Notes under the pieces: model-generated
What the model saw: the letters and a program-made list of their open reading frames with translations, nothing else
Database searches by the model: none
Told to the model about the DNA's origin: nothing
Position numbers and translations under genes: made by a program
Shown: in pieces, positions 18,095 through 27,644 of the stretch
Layout: each line of letters begins with the position of its first letter
How positions within the stretch are numbered: position 1 is the stretch's first letter
Assembly: GCF_001050345.1 (NCBI RefSeq)
Contig: NZ_LFMW01000010.1
Location: 1-64,000, forward strand
Length of the DNA stretch: 64,000 nucleotides
Direction of reading: 5' to 3'
From: Pseudomonas fildesensis
GTDB lineage: Bacteria; Pseudomonadota; Gammaproteobacteria; Pseudomonadales; Pseudomonadaceae

Positions 18095-21000
18095 GTGCCC
18101 GTTCTGCGTCTACCGATTCTCCCTGCTGCGGCAGGTAAACAGCACTGGGGCAACCTGCCCGGTGCAGCCCTGAGCCTGGCCATTGCCGAGGCTGCCAGCG
18201 CAGCCAAGCGCTTTACCCTGCTGCTCACCGCCGACAGCCAAAGCGCCGAGCGGCTGGAGCAGGAGCTGAGCTTCTTCGCCCCCGATTTGCCGGTGCTGCA
18301 CTTTCCCGACTGGGAAACCCTGCCCTACGACCTGTTTTCGCCGCACCAGGACATCATTTCCCAGCGCATCGCCAGCCTGTACCGTCTGCCGGAACTGGCT
18401 CACGGTGTGCTGGTGGTGCCGATTACCACGGCCTTGCATCGTTTGGCGCCGACCAAATTCCTGCTGGGCAGCAGCCTGGTGCTGGATATCGGCCAGAAGC
18501 TCGACGTGGAGCAGATGCGCACGCGCCTGGAAGCCAGCGGCTACCGCTGCGTCGACACCGTGTACGAACACGGCGAATTCGCCGTGCGCGGTGCGCTGAT
18601 CGACCTGTTCCCGATGGGCAGCAAGTTGCCGTACCGCATCGACCTGTTCGATGACGAGATCGAAACGCTGCGTACCTTCGACCCGGAGAACCAGCGCTCC
18701 ATCGACAAGGTGGACTCGGTCAAGCTGCTGCCGGCGCGGGAATTCCCGCTGCAAAAAGACGCGGTGACTCGCTTCAAGGCGCGCTTTCGCGAGCGCTTCG
18801 ACGTGGACTTCCGCCGCTGCCCTATCTTCCAGGACTTGAGCAGCGGGATTACACCGGCCGGTATCGAGTACTACCTGCCGCTGTTCTTCGACGAAACCTC
18901 CACCCTCTTTGACTACCTGCCTCAGGACACACAAGTGTTCTCGCTGCCGGGCATCGAGCAGGCGGCGGAGAACTTCTGGAACGACGTGCGCAACCGTTAT
19001 GAAGAACGCCGCGTCGATCCCTCCCGTCCTTTATTACCGCCCGCCGAACTGTTCCTGCCGGTGGAAGACTGCTTCGCGCGCCTGAAAAACTGGCCCCGCG
19101 TGGTCGCCAGCCAACAGGACGTGGACGCAGGCAGCGGCCGCGAGCGCTTCCCTGCGGCTACCCTGCCGGATTTGGCGATCCAGGCCAAAGCCACGCAACC
19201 GCTGGAAGCACTGTCGACTTTCCTCGGTGACTTCCCCGGCCGCGTGCTGTTTACCGCCGAATCCGCCGGCCGCCGCGAAGTGCTGCTGGAACTGCTGGAA
19301 CGCCTGAAGCTGCGCCCGAAAACCGTCGACAGCTGGCCGGACTTCGTCGCGAGTAAAGAACGCCTGGCGATCACCATCGCGCCACTGGACGAAGGCCTGT
19401 TGCTGGACGACCCTGCCCTGGCGCTGATTGCCGAGAGCCCGTTGTTCGGTCAGCGCGTGATGCAGCGTCGCCGCCGTGATAAACGTGCCGACGCCAACAA
19501 CGACGCGGTGATCAAGAACCTCACCGAGCTGCGCGAAGGCGCGCCGGTGGTGCATATCGACCACGGTGTCGGCCGCTACCTGGGCCTGCAGACCCTGGAG
19601 ATTGACAACCAGGCCGCAGAATTCCTCACCATGGAATACGCCGAGGGCGCCAAGCTCTACGTGCCAGTGGCGAGCCTGCACCTGATCGCGCGCTACACCG
19701 GCAGCGACGACGCCTTGGCGCCGTTGCACCGCCTGGGCTCCGAGACCTGGCAGAAAGCCAAGCGCAAGGCCGCCGAGCAGGTGCGCGACGTCGCCGCCGA
19801 ATTGCTCGACATCTATGCCCGCCGTGCCGCGCGCGAAGGTTACGCCTTCGCCGACCCGAAAGCCGACTACGCGACCTTCAGCGCCGGCTTCGCCTTCGAA
19901 GAAACCCCGGACCAGCAAACCACCATCGAAGCGGTGCGCGCCGACATGCTCGCGCCCAAGCCGATGGACCGCCTGGTGTGCGGCGACGTAGGTTTCGGCA
20001 AGACCGAAGTGGCGATGCGCGCCGCGTTTATTGCGGTGCACGGTGGCAAGCAAGTGGCGATCCTGGTGCCGACCACCCTGCTCGCCCAACAGCACTACAA
20101 CAGCTTCCGCGACCGCTTTGCCGACTGGCCGGTGAGCGTGGAAGTGATGAGCCGCTTCAAGTCCGCCAAGGAAGTGAATGCCGCCGTCGCCGACCTCGCC
20201 GAAGGCAAGATCGACATCGTGATCGGCACCCACAAGCTGTTGTCGGACGATGTGAAGATCAAGAACCTGGGCCTGGTGATCATCGACGAAGAACACCGCT
20301 TCGGCGTGCGTCAGAAAGAACAGCTGAAGAACCTGCGCAGTGAAGTCGACATCCTCACCCTCACCGCCACGCCGATTCCGCGCACGCTGAACATGGCGGT
20401 GTCGGGCATGCGCGACCTGTCGATCATCGCCACGCCGCCGGCACGCCGCCTGTCGGTGCGCACCTTCGTGATGGAGCAGAACAAAAGCACGGTCAAGGAA
20501 GCGCTGCTGCGCGAACTGCTGCGCGGCGGGCAGGTGTACTACCTGCACAACGATGTGAAAACCATCGAGAAATGCGCCGCCGACCTCGCCGAACTGGTGC
20601 CGGAAGCACGCATCGCCATCGGCCACGGGCAGATGCGCGAACGCGATCTCGAACAAGTGATGAGCGACTTCTACCACAAGCGCTTCAACGTGCTGATCGC
20701 CTCGACCATCATCGAGACCGGCATTGACGTGCCAAGCGCCAACACCATCATCATCGAGCGCGCCGACAAGTTCGGCCTGGCGCAACTGCACCAGTTGCGC
20801 GGCCGCGTCGGGCGCAGTCACCACCAGGCGTATGCCTACCTGCTGACGCCGCCGCGCCAACAGATCACCTCCGATGCGGAAAAGCGCCTGGAAGCGATCG
20901 CCAACACCCAGGACCTCGGCGCCGGTTTTGTGCTGGCCACCAACGACCTGGAAATCCGCGGCGCCGGCGAATTGCTCGGCGACGGTCAGAGCGGGCAGAT

Positions 21001-21544
21001 CCAGGCCGTGGGTTTCACCCTGTATATGGAGATGCTCGAGCGCGCGGTGAAAGCCATCCGCAAGGGCGAGCAACCGAACCTTGACCAACCGTTGGGCGGC
21101 GGTCCGGAAATCAACCTGCGCTTGCCGGCCCTGATTCCCGAAGACTACCTGCCGGACGTGCATGCGCGGCTGATCCTGTACAAGCGCATCGCCTCGGCCA
21201 CCGACGAAGAAGGCCTCAAGGACCTGCAGGTGGAGATGATCGACCGCTTCGGCCTGTTGCCCGAACCGACCAAAAACCTGGTGCGCCTGACCCTGCTCAA
21301 ATTGCAGGCCGAGCAACTGGGCATCAAGAAGGTCGACGCCGGGCCGCAGGGTGGGCGTATCGAATTCGAAGCGCAAACCCCGGTCGACCCGCTGGTGCTG
21401 ATCAAGCTGATCCAGGGCCAGCCCAACCGCTATAAGTTCGAAGGGGCTACGCTGTTCAAGTTCATGGTACCGATGGAACGTGCCGAAGAACGCTTTAATA
21501 CCTTGGAAGCGCTGTTTGAGCGCCTCATCCCGAAATCCGCTTGA
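18095..21544 (+). CDS. mfd: Transcription-repair coupling factor Mfd
   Basis: 1149 residues, the usual Mfd length. The order is: UvrB-homology region at the N-terminus (WETLPYDLFSPHQDIISQR, a degenerate UvrB-like start); the RNA-polymerase interacting CarD-like domain (GAPVVHIDHGVGRYLGL, about 490); the RecG-like translocase with Walker A GDVGFGKTEVAMRAAF, DEEHRFGV, TATPIPRTLNMA and the TRG region; and the C-terminal UvrA-binding inhibitor domain. The start is a GTG at 18095 behind TTGGAG. It removes stalled RNA polymerase and recruits UvrAB. Confidence 0.97.
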   Translation: MPVLRLPILPAAAGKQHWGNLPGAALSLAIAEAASAAKRFTLLLTADSQSAERLEQELSFFAPDLPVLHFPDWETLPYDLFSPHQDIISQRIASLYRLPELAHGVLVVPITTALHRLAPTKFLLGSSLVLDIGQKLDVEQMRTRLEASGYRCVDTVYEHGEFAVRGALIDLFPMGSKLPYRIDLFDDEIETLRTFDPENQRSIDKVDSVKLLPAREFPLQKDAVTRFKARFRERFDVDFRRCPIFQDLSSGITPAGIEYYLPLFFDETSTLFDYLPQDTQVFSLPGIEQAAENFWNDVRNRYEERRVDPSRPLLPPAELFLPVEDCFARLKNWPRVVASQQDVDAGSGRERFPAATLPDLAIQAKATQPLEALSTFLGDFPGRVLFTAESAGRREVLLELLERLKLRPKTVDSWPDFVASKERLAITIAPLDEGLLLDDPALALIAESPLFGQRVMQRRRRDKRADANNDAVIKNLTELREGAPVVHIDHGVGRYLGLQTLEIDNQAAEFLTMEYAEGAKLYVPVASLHLIARYTGSDDALAPLHRLGSETWQKAKRKAAEQVRDVAAELLDIYARRAAREGYAFADPKADYATFSAGFAFEETPDQQTTIEAVRADMLAPKPMDRLVCGDVGFGKTEVAMRAAFIAVHGGKQVAILVPTTLLAQQHYNSFRDRFADWPVSVEVMSRFKSAKEVNAAVADLAEGKIDIVIGTHKLLSDDVKIKNLGLVIIDEEHRFGVRQKEQLKNLRSEVDILTLTATPIPRTLNMAVSGMRDLSIIATPPARRLSVRTFVMEQNKSTVKEALLRELLRGGQVYYLHNDVKTIEKCAADLAELVPEARIAIGHGQMRERDLEQVMSDFYHKRFNVLIASTIIETGIDVPSANTIIIERADKFGLAQLHQLRGRVGRSHHQAYAYLLTPPRQQITSDAEKRLEAIANTQDLGAGFVLATNDLEIRGAGELLGDGQSGQIQAVGFTLYMEMLERAVKAIRKGEQPNLDQPLGGGPEINLRLPALIPEDYLPDVHARLILYKRIASATDEEGLKDLQVEMIDRFGLLPEPTKNLVRLTLLKLQAEQLGIKKVDAGPQGGRIEFEAQTPVDPLVLIKLIQGQPNRYKFEGATLFKFMVPMERAEERFNTLEALFERLIPKSA

Positions 21545-21555
21545 AGGACGCCCTC

Positions 21556-22122
21556 ATGCGCCTGTTCCGCATTCTGAGCCTGTTGTTGGTGGTAGTGGCA
21601 CCTTCGGCATATGCCGACAGCCCTTACCAGGTGGAAATGATCCTGGTGCGCCAGAACGCCGAGCCGGTGATCAACAGCCGTGCAGCGCCGGAAGACTGGG
21701 ATGCCGGGGCGCAGCGCCTGGGCGACAAAATGAGCCCGCCACGGCTGAGCAATATCGTCGACAAACTCAGCGCCGATTCAAGCTACACCGTGCTCGCGCA
21801 CAAGGCCTGGGAGCAGAGCCTCGGTGAGCAACCGGTGAAAATCGCGATCACCGAGGGGCAAGAGCAGTTCGGCCAGTTTCCCATCGAAGGGGTGCTGAGC
21901 CTGCAACTCGGTCGATTCACGGATATCAACGCCGACTTCTGGATCAACCAGTTCGACAGCAATGGCAGCGTGATCGCCAGCGAACACCTTGCGCAAAAAG
22001 ACGTGCGCACCAAGAACAACCAGCTCAACTACCTGGACGGCGGCCACCTGGCGCTGCTGATCAAGATCACCTCGCTGACCGCCAAACCACCCAGCGCGCC
22101 CCCGCCCGACATTCAGGACTGA
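21556..22122 (+). CDS. CsiV-family periplasmic protein
   Basis: 188 residues with a signal peptide (MRLFRILSLLLVVVAPSAYA). The mature start SPYQVEMILVRQNAEP and the C-terminal half (GVLSLQLGRFTDINADFWIN, HLALLIKI) match the CsiV family. The Vibrio cholerae member binds peptidoglycan and supports PBP1A. The ATG at 21556 follows AAGGACG and lies 12 bases after the mfd stop, so the two are probably co-transcribed. The role in Pseudomonas is not established; the name is by family resemblance. Confidence 0.75.
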   Translation: MRLFRILSLLLVVVAPSAYADSPYQVEMILVRQNAEPVINSRAAPEDWDAGAQRLGDKMSPPRLSNIVDKLSADSSYTVLAHKAWEQSLGEQPVKIAITEGQEQFGQFPIEGVLSLQLGRFTDINADFWINQFDSNGSVIASEHLAQKDVRTKNNQLNYLDGGHLALLIKITSLTAKPPSAPPPDIQD

Positions 22123-22131
22123 TCCAGCGCC

Positions 22132-24840
22132 ATGCCCCTGACGTCGTCGTTGACCAAACCCCTGGCCCCTTCGTGGGCCAATCGCTTTAAGGAGCAAAGC
22201 CTGGAGCGCGGGCGGCGTTACGCCCTGGAGAACCGGGTGCGCATCGTCGAGTCCGGCGACAGCACCATCATCGCCAGCTGCGAAGGCTCGGGCGGCAACG
22301 TGTACCGCCAGACCATCTCACTGCGCGAATCGGCCAAGGGCATGCTGATCCTGGTGGACAGCCGCTGTACCTGCCCGGTGCACACCAATTGCAAACACAT
22401 TGCGGCAGTGCTGCTCAAGGTCCAGGAAACGCTGGCCTTCCCGGCGGCGGCCCAGGATGCCGAGCTGCTGGAGAAACTCCAGGCCGTGCTGGATAACCGC
22501 GTGGTGCTGCCACAAGTGGTGATGGAGGATGTGCTGCCCGTGCCGCGCTTGTGGCTGGCCAGTGTCGAATTCAGCGCCTTCGAGCCGCGCAACGGCAAGA
22601 TGCAGCGCTATATCCAGCACCGTGCGGCGTTGTCGTTCAACTATTTGGGTAACTACGTCAGCGGGCAAAAGAACGCCGACATCATCGTGCGCCAGGAAAC
22701 CCAGAGCCTGCGCATCAAGCGCCATCCCGAGCGGGAGCAGTCATATCGCGAACAGTTGCGTCTCTTGGGTTTCAAGATCGCCACGCGCCAGAGCAAGGCA
22801 TTGCCGGAGAGTGCCGGCGAGCTGTTCGAGATGGTCAATGACAGCGCCTGGCTGAACTTCACCCTCAACGCTTCGCCGACGCTGCGGGCCGAGGGCTGGG
22901 AGCTGCAGATCGATGAGGATTTCGGTTTCGACCTGAGCGCGGTGGACGACTGGTACGCCACCGTCGATGAAGGGCCGGAACGCGACTGGTTCGACCTGGA
23001 ACTGGGGATCATCGTCAATGGCGAGCGGCTGAGCCTGCTGCCGATCCTGCTGAACCTGATGCGCTCCCACACCGAAATCCTCAACCCGGAAAAGCTCGCG
23101 CGGCGCCGCGATGACGAGCTGATCCTGGTGAATATCCCCGGCCTGCCCAACGGCGGCCACGGCCCCTTGCAAGTGGCGTTGCCCTACGGCCGGCTGAAAC
23201 CGGTATTGGCCACCCTCGGTGAGTTCTACCTGCAGGAAGCCGGCACCACTACTCTGCGCCTGGCCAAAGCCGATGCAATCCGCCTCAACCCGCTGGAAGA
23301 CCTGCCCCTGCAATGGGAAGGCGGCGAGAAGATCCGCAACTTCGCCCAACGCCTGCGCGACATCAAGGACTTCACCTGTGTAGCGCCCGAAGGATTGAAC
23401 GCGACCTTGCGTCCGTATCAACTCGAAGGCTTGAGCTGGATGCAGTCGCTGCGCCAACTGGACGTCGGCGGGATTCTTGCGGATGACATGGGCCTGGGCA
23501 AAACCCCGCAGACACTGGCGCATATTCTCACCGAGAAAATCGCCGGGCGCCTGGATCGGCCGTGCATGGTAGTCATGCCCACCAGCCTGATCCCCAACTG
23601 GCTCGACGAAGCGGCCCACTTCACCCCGCAACTCAAGGTGCTGGCGCTGTACGGCGCGGGGCGCAAGAAACACTTCGCGCCCTTAAAGGACCAGAGCCTG
23701 CAGGATTACGACCTGCTGCTGACCACGTACGCGCTGCTGCCCAAAGACATCGAACACCTGGCCGCCCTGCCCTTGCATGTACTGATTCTCGATGAAGCCC
23801 AGTACATCAAGAACCCATCCAGCAAAGCCGCCCAGGCGGCGCGCGAACTGAATGCGCGGCAGCGCCTGTGCCTGAGCGGCACACCGCTGGAAAACCACCT
23901 GGGCGAGTTGTGGTCGTTGTTCCACTTCCTGCTGCCGGGCTGGCTGGGTGACATGAAGAGCTTCAACCGCGATTACCGCGTGCCCATCGAGAAGCGCGCC
24001 AGTGACGTGCGATTGCAGCACCTCAACGGTCGGATCAAACCCTTCCTGCTACGCCGTACCAAGGAACAGGTGGCGACAGAATTGCCGCCCAAGACCGAGA
24101 TCATCCATTGGGTTGACCTCAACGAAGCCCAGCGCGACGTGTACGAAACCATGCGCCTGGCCATGGATAAAAAGGTCCGCGACGAGATCACCCGCAAGGG
24201 CGTGGCGCGCAGCCAGATCATCATTCTTGAAGCGCTGCTTAAGCTGCGCCAGGTGTGCTGCGACTTGCGCCTGGTCAACGACGCCAGCCTGCCCGCCCGT
24301 GGCAGTAGCTCGGGCAAGCTCGACAGCCTGATGGAAATGCTCGAAGAACTGTTTGCCGAAGGTCGCCGGATTCTGCTGTTTTCCCAGTTCACCTCGATGC
24401 TGAGCCTGATTGAGGTCGAACTGAAAAAACGCGGCGTCTCCTACGCGCTGCTGACCGGCCAGACCCGCGATCGGCGCACGCCGGTGAAGGACTTCCAGAG
24501 CGGCAAGCTGCAGATCTTTCTGATCAGTTTGAAGGCCGGTGGTGTAGGCCTGAACCTGACCGAAGCCGACACCGTGATCCACTATGACCCTTGGTGGAAC
24601 CCGGCCACGGAAAACCAGGCGACTGACCGCGCGTATCGTATCGGCCAGGAGAAGCCGGTGTTCGTGTACAAGATGATCGCCCGGGGCACGGTAGAGGAGA
24701 AAATCCAGCACCTGCAGAAGGAAAAGTCCGACCTGGCGGCGGGCGTGCTGGATGGGCGTACGACGGGGGATTGGCAGTTGGGCAACGACGATATCGAGGC
24801 GTTGTTTGCGCCGTTGCCCAATAAGCAAGAGAAGCGCTGA
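22132..24840 (+). CDS. SNF2-type DEAD/DEAH ATPase with N-terminal SWIM zinc finger
   Basis: 902 residues. A SWIM finger CxCx5CxH lies at C79, C81, C87, H89 (CTCPVHTNCKH). A middle region of unknown fold follows, then the SNF2 motor: motif I ADDMGLGKTPQT (about 450), II LDEAQYIKN, III LSGTPLENHLGELWSL, IV-VI LFSQFTSML, SLKAGGVGLNLT and QATDRAYRIGQ. Such proteins are double-stranded DNA translocases, often thought to remodel protein-DNA complexes; the bacterial substrate is unknown. It begins nine bases after the CsiV-like gene and may be in the mfd operon. Confidence 0.9.
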   Translation: MPLTSSLTKPLAPSWANRFKEQSLERGRRYALENRVRIVESGDSTIIASCEGSGGNVYRQTISLRESAKGMLILVDSRCTCPVHTNCKHIAAVLLKVQETLAFPAAAQDAELLEKLQAVLDNRVVLPQVVMEDVLPVPRLWLASVEFSAFEPRNGKMQRYIQHRAALSFNYLGNYVSGQKNADIIVRQETQSLRIKRHPEREQSYREQLRLLGFKIATRQSKALPESAGELFEMVNDSAWLNFTLNASPTLRAEGWELQIDEDFGFDLSAVDDWYATVDEGPERDWFDLELGIIVNGERLSLLPILLNLMRSHTEILNPEKLARRRDDELILVNIPGLPNGGHGPLQVALPYGRLKPVLATLGEFYLQEAGTTTLRLAKADAIRLNPLEDLPLQWEGGEKIRNFAQRLRDIKDFTCVAPEGLNATLRPYQLEGLSWMQSLRQLDVGGILADDMGLGKTPQTLAHILTEKIAGRLDRPCMVVMPTSLIPNWLDEAAHFTPQLKVLALYGAGRKKHFAPLKDQSLQDYDLLLTTYALLPKDIEHLAALPLHVLILDEAQYIKNPSSKAAQAARELNARQRLCLSGTPLENHLGELWSLFHFLLPGWLGDMKSFNRDYRVPIEKRASDVRLQHLNGRIKPFLLRRTKEQVATELPPKTEIIHWVDLNEAQRDVYETMRLAMDKKVRDEITRKGVARSQIIILEALLKLRQVCCDLRLVNDASLPARGSSSGKLDSLMEMLEELFAEGRRILLFSQFTSMLSLIEVELKKRGVSYALLTGQTRDRRTPVKDFQSGKLQIFLISLKAGGVGLNLTEADTVIHYDPWWNPATENQATDRAYRIGQEKPVFVYKMIARGTVEEKIQHLQKEKSDLAAGVLDGRTTGDWQLGNDDIEALFAPLPNKQEKR

Positions 24841-24889
24841 CTTTAAGATCGCTATCGCTGGCTTGCCGGCGATGGCCGCAACGCAGTCC

Positions 24890-25900
24890 TCAATCGATCA
24901 ACTGCACATCCCGAAGCGCCCCAAGCGCCGCCAGCCAACGGGGATCCTGTTTATAGTCAGTCGAAGCAATCGCCTGCCCACGCATCCGTGCAATGCGGGC
25001 AGAAGGCGTGACCTTCATCCGCTGGGCCGCCGTCAGCGCCAGTTCGGCGGCAGCGCGGTCGTTGCACACCAAGCCCATGTCGCAACCGGCCGTCAGTGCC
25101 GCTTCGATACGGCTCGCGGCGTCACCGACCACATGAGCACCGGCCATGGACAGGTCATCGCTGAAAATCACCCCGTCAAACTGCAACTCTCCGCGCAGGA
25201 TGTCCTGCAACCAACGACGCGAGAAACCGGCGGGCTGGGCGTCGACCTGCGGGTAGATGACATGCGCAGGCATTACGGCCGCCAACTGCTTGCTCAGGCG
25301 TGCGAACGGCACCAAATCATTTGCACGAATCTGTTCCAGGCTGCGTTCGTCATTGGGAATGGCGACGTGGGAATCAGCCTCAGCCCAACCGTGGCCCGGG
25401 AAGTGTTTACCGGTGGCGGCCATACCGGCGCTGTTCATGCCGCGAATGAATGCACCGGCGAGCACGGCGGCGCGCTCGGGGTCGCCCTCAAAGGAACGGG
25501 TGCCGACCACGGCGCTGCGCTGGTAGTCCAAATCCAGCACCGGGGCGAAGCTCAGGTCGAGGCCGACCGCCAGCACTTCGGTAGCCATGATCCAGCCACA
25601 TTGCTCGGCCAGGTATTCAGCGTTGGGGTTATCCGCCAGCGCGCGCATGGCCGGCAGACGCACGAAGCCCTGGCGCAGGCGCTGAACGCGCCCGCCTTCC
25701 TGGTCGACGGCCAGCAGCAAGTCCGGGCGCACGGCACGAATTGCCGCGCTCAACTCACGCACCTGACGCGGATGCTCGATATTGCGTGCAAAAATGATCA
25801 GGCCGCCCACTTCAGGCTGGCGCAACAGGTGGCGATCCTCGGCCGTCAGCCAGGTGCCGGCAACGTCGACCATCAAAGAACCTTGCAGGGCAGCAGTCAT
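24890..25900 (-). CDS. nagZ: Beta-N-acetylglucosaminidase NagZ
   Basis: 336 residues, a single-domain GH3 enzyme. It has the family signature KHFPGHG (165-171), the Asp-His dyad D176/H178 (ADSHVAIP) and nucleophile D248 (FSDDLSM). It has no signal peptide, so it is cytoplasmic, where it cleaves GlcNAc from 1,6-anhydro-muropeptides in peptidoglycan recycling. In Pseudomonas its product helps control AmpC beta-lactamase through AmpR. It lies about 155 bases downstream of psrA on the same strand. Confidence 0.95.
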   Translation of the reverse strand: MTAALQGSLMVDVAGTWLTAEDRHLLRQPEVGGLIIFARNIEHPRQVRELSAAIRAVRPDLLLAVDQEGGRVQRLRQGFVRLPAMRALADNPNAEYLAEQCGWIMATEVLAVGLDLSFAPVLDLDYQRSAVVGTRSFEGDPERAAVLAGAFIRGMNSAGMAATGKHFPGHGWAEADSHVAIPNDERSLEQIRANDLVPFARLSKQLAAVMPAHVIYPQVDAQPAGFSRRWLQDILRGELQFDGVIFSDDLSMAGAHVVGDAASRIEAALTAGCDMGLVCNDRAAAELALTAAQRMKVTPSARIARMRGQAIASTDYKQDPRWLAALGALRDVQLID

Positions 25901-26054
25901 AAACCTTCCTTAAATAACGCACACAACCCGTTGCCCTCACGGCGCTCCATACACAATGGAGGCTCGGTGAGCACAGCGGGTTGCGAGTAAATAGCTGAAT
26001 TCGGCATGGGCGGCTAGCTTAGCGGATGCAAGCGGCCGCGCACACCCGGGGCGG

Positions 26055-26762
26055 TCAAACCTTGGCGGCGGCCAGCACGGATTTGCTGCGCGGGCGCAGT
26101 TGGGCAGCAGCCATGGCCTGGTCAGTCACGCCGGTTTCGGCACGCATGCCGGCGGCGAGGAACGGCACCATCAGGCGCATCACTTGCTCGATGGACGTGT
26201 TGACGCCGAAATCGGTCTCGGCAATCGCACGCAACGCCTTGATCCCCGACATGCTGAAGGCGGCAGCGCCGAGCATGAAGTGCACGCGCCAGAACAGTTC
26301 GATAGGTGGAATACGCGGCGCGGCCTCATTGACCAGCAACATGTAGCGGCGGAACACCTTGCCGTACATGTCCTCCAGATAACGCCGCAGGTGGCCCTGG
26401 CTCTGGCTGAACGCCAGGCCCAACAGGCGCATGAAGATCGACAGGTCGTTGCCGCTGCGTGGTTGAACCACCAGGGCTTGCTCAACCAGGATTTCCAGAA
26501 GGTCTTCCAGGCTCGGCTTGTTGTCGGCCTTGGCCTGGCGCCGTTCGAGCTCACGGTCGAGACTGGCGCAGAACGGCCCCAGGAAGCGTGAGAACACCGC
26601 CTGGATCAGGGCCTTCTTCGAGCCGAAATGGTAGTTCACAGCGGCGAGGTTGACCCCGGCCTTGCTGGTGATCAGCCGCAATGAAGTTTCAGCAAATCCT
26701 TTTTCCGCGAACAATTGCTCGGCAGCATCGAGAATGCGTTCAACGGTTTCCGACTGGGCCAT
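26055..26762 (-). CDS. psrA: TetR-family regulator PsrA (fatty-acid sensor)
   Basis: 235 residues from the ATG at 26762 (GGAG six bases upstream). The TetR helix-turn-helix lies in residues 20-50 (GFAETSLRLITSKAGVNLAAVNYHFGSKKAL), followed by an all-helical ligand domain. PsrA represses fatty-acid degradation genes until long-chain fatty acids bind it, and it also activates rpoS in Pseudomonas. Two palindromes matching its known site lie directly upstream, consistent with autorepression. The order nagZ-psrA-lexA is the one seen in P. aeruginosa. Confidence 0.95.
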   Translation of the reverse strand: MAQSETVERILDAAEQLFAEKGFAETSLRLITSKAGVNLAAVNYHFGSKKALIQAVFSRFLGPFCASLDRELERRQAKADNKPSLEDLLEILVEQALVVQPRSGNDLSIFMRLLGLAFSQSQGHLRRYLEDMYGKVFRRYMLLVNEAAPRIPPIELFWRVHFMLGAAAFSMSGIKALRAIAETDFGVNTSIEQVMRLMVPFLAAGMRAETGVTDQAMAAAQLRPRSKSVLAAAKV

Positions 26763-26777
26763 GACTACTCCGCCTGA

Positions 26778-26804
26778 CAAACACTTGTTTGAAACATACG
26801 TTTC
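26778..26804. promoter_or_regulatory. Two overlapping PsrA operators upstream of psrA
   Basis: CAAACACTTGTTTG (26778-26791) and GAAACATACGTTTC (26791-26804) both fit the reported PsrA consensus (G/C)AAAC-N2-4-GTTT(G/C). They share one base and lie 16 to 42 bases before the psrA start, in a position that fits autorepression. Confidence 0.85.
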
Positions 26805-26980
26805 AGGTTGTGTCTTGTCAAGTCTGCGGGTTCGCTTTCCGGCCGGGCAGTCATCTATTTCATCGCTATTTAATCACATCCTTACAGGTCTGTAGGCAGC
26901 GCTGTCTCTGCCTTGTAGGAAGGGTGACGAATGACCGTCCAGCGGAGTGGCAAAAAAGGATGATTGCCAAGCGCAATTCA

Positions 26981-27015
26981 CTGTATATAATCCCAGTCAC
27001 TGTATAAAAAGACAG
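26981..27015. promoter_or_regulatory. Two LexA (SOS) boxes upstream of lexA
   Basis: CTGTATATAATCCCAG (26981-26996) and CTGTATAAAAAGACAG (27000-27015) fit the SOS consensus CTG-N10-CAG, the second also having the full CTGT-N8-ACAG form. Box two ends about ten bases before the start codon. Tandem boxes imply tight autorepression. Confidence 0.92.
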
Positions 27016-27025
27016 AGCGATCAAC

Positions 27026-27634
27026 ATGCTAAAACTGACGCCACGCCAAGCTGAGATTCTGGCTTTTATCAAGCGCTGCCTCGATGACAACGGCTACCCG
27101 CCGACACGAGCGGAGATTGCGCTTGAGCTAGGGTTCAAATCCCCTAACGCCGCCGAGGAACACCTCAAGGCTCTCGCTCGCAAAGGCGCGATCGAGATGA
27201 CCCCAGGTGCTTCGCGGGGTATTCGCATCCCTGGCTTCGAAGCCAAGGCCGACGAATCGACACTGCCGATCATCGGTCGCGTCGCCGCCGGTGCGCCGAT
27301 CCTGGCGCAGCAGCACGTCGAGGAATCCTGCAACATCAACCCGACCTTCTTCCATCCACGTGCCGACTACCTGTTGCGGGTACATGGCATGAGCATGAAG
27401 GACGTGGGCATTTTCGACGGCGACCTGTTGGCCGTCCACACCACTCGCGAAGCCCGCAATGGCCAGATCGTCGTTGCCCGTATCGGCGATGAAGTCACCG
27501 TCAAACGTTTCAAGCGCGAAGGCAGCAAGGTCTGGCTCCTGGCCGAGAACCCTGAGTTCGCCCCGATTGAAGTGAACCTGAAAGATCAGGACCTGGTGAT
27601 CGAAGGCCTGAGCGTAGGCGTCATTCGCCGCTAA
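27026..27634 (+). CDS. lexA: SOS repressor LexA
   Basis: 202 residues. The N-terminal winged helix binds SOS boxes ([16 protein letters not shown] to about 65). The C-terminal part is an S24 self-cleaving protease with scissile A88-G89 (RVAAGAP) and catalytic S123 (GMSMKD) and K160 (VTVKRFK), each offset by four from E. coli. Two SOS boxes lie upstream. sulA begins 11 bases after its stop, forming a lexA-sulA operon as in other Pseudomonas. Confidence 0.97.
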   Translation: MLKLTPRQAEILAFIKRCLDDNGYPPTRAEIALELGFKSPNAAEEHLKALARKGAIEMTPGASRGIRIPGFEAKADESTLPIIGRVAAGAPILAQQHVEESCNINPTFFHPRADYLLRVHGMSMKDVGIFDGDLLAVHTTREARNGQIVVARIGDEVTVKRFKREGSKVWLLAENPEFAPIEVNLKDQDLVIEGLSVGVIRR

Positions 27635-27644
27635 AGGAGGCACC

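Noticed and set aside
19034..21376. 780-codon open frame on the minus strand inside mfd
   Set aside because: It mirrors a highly conserved gene, has no family motif and arises from GC-rich codon use on the opposite strand.
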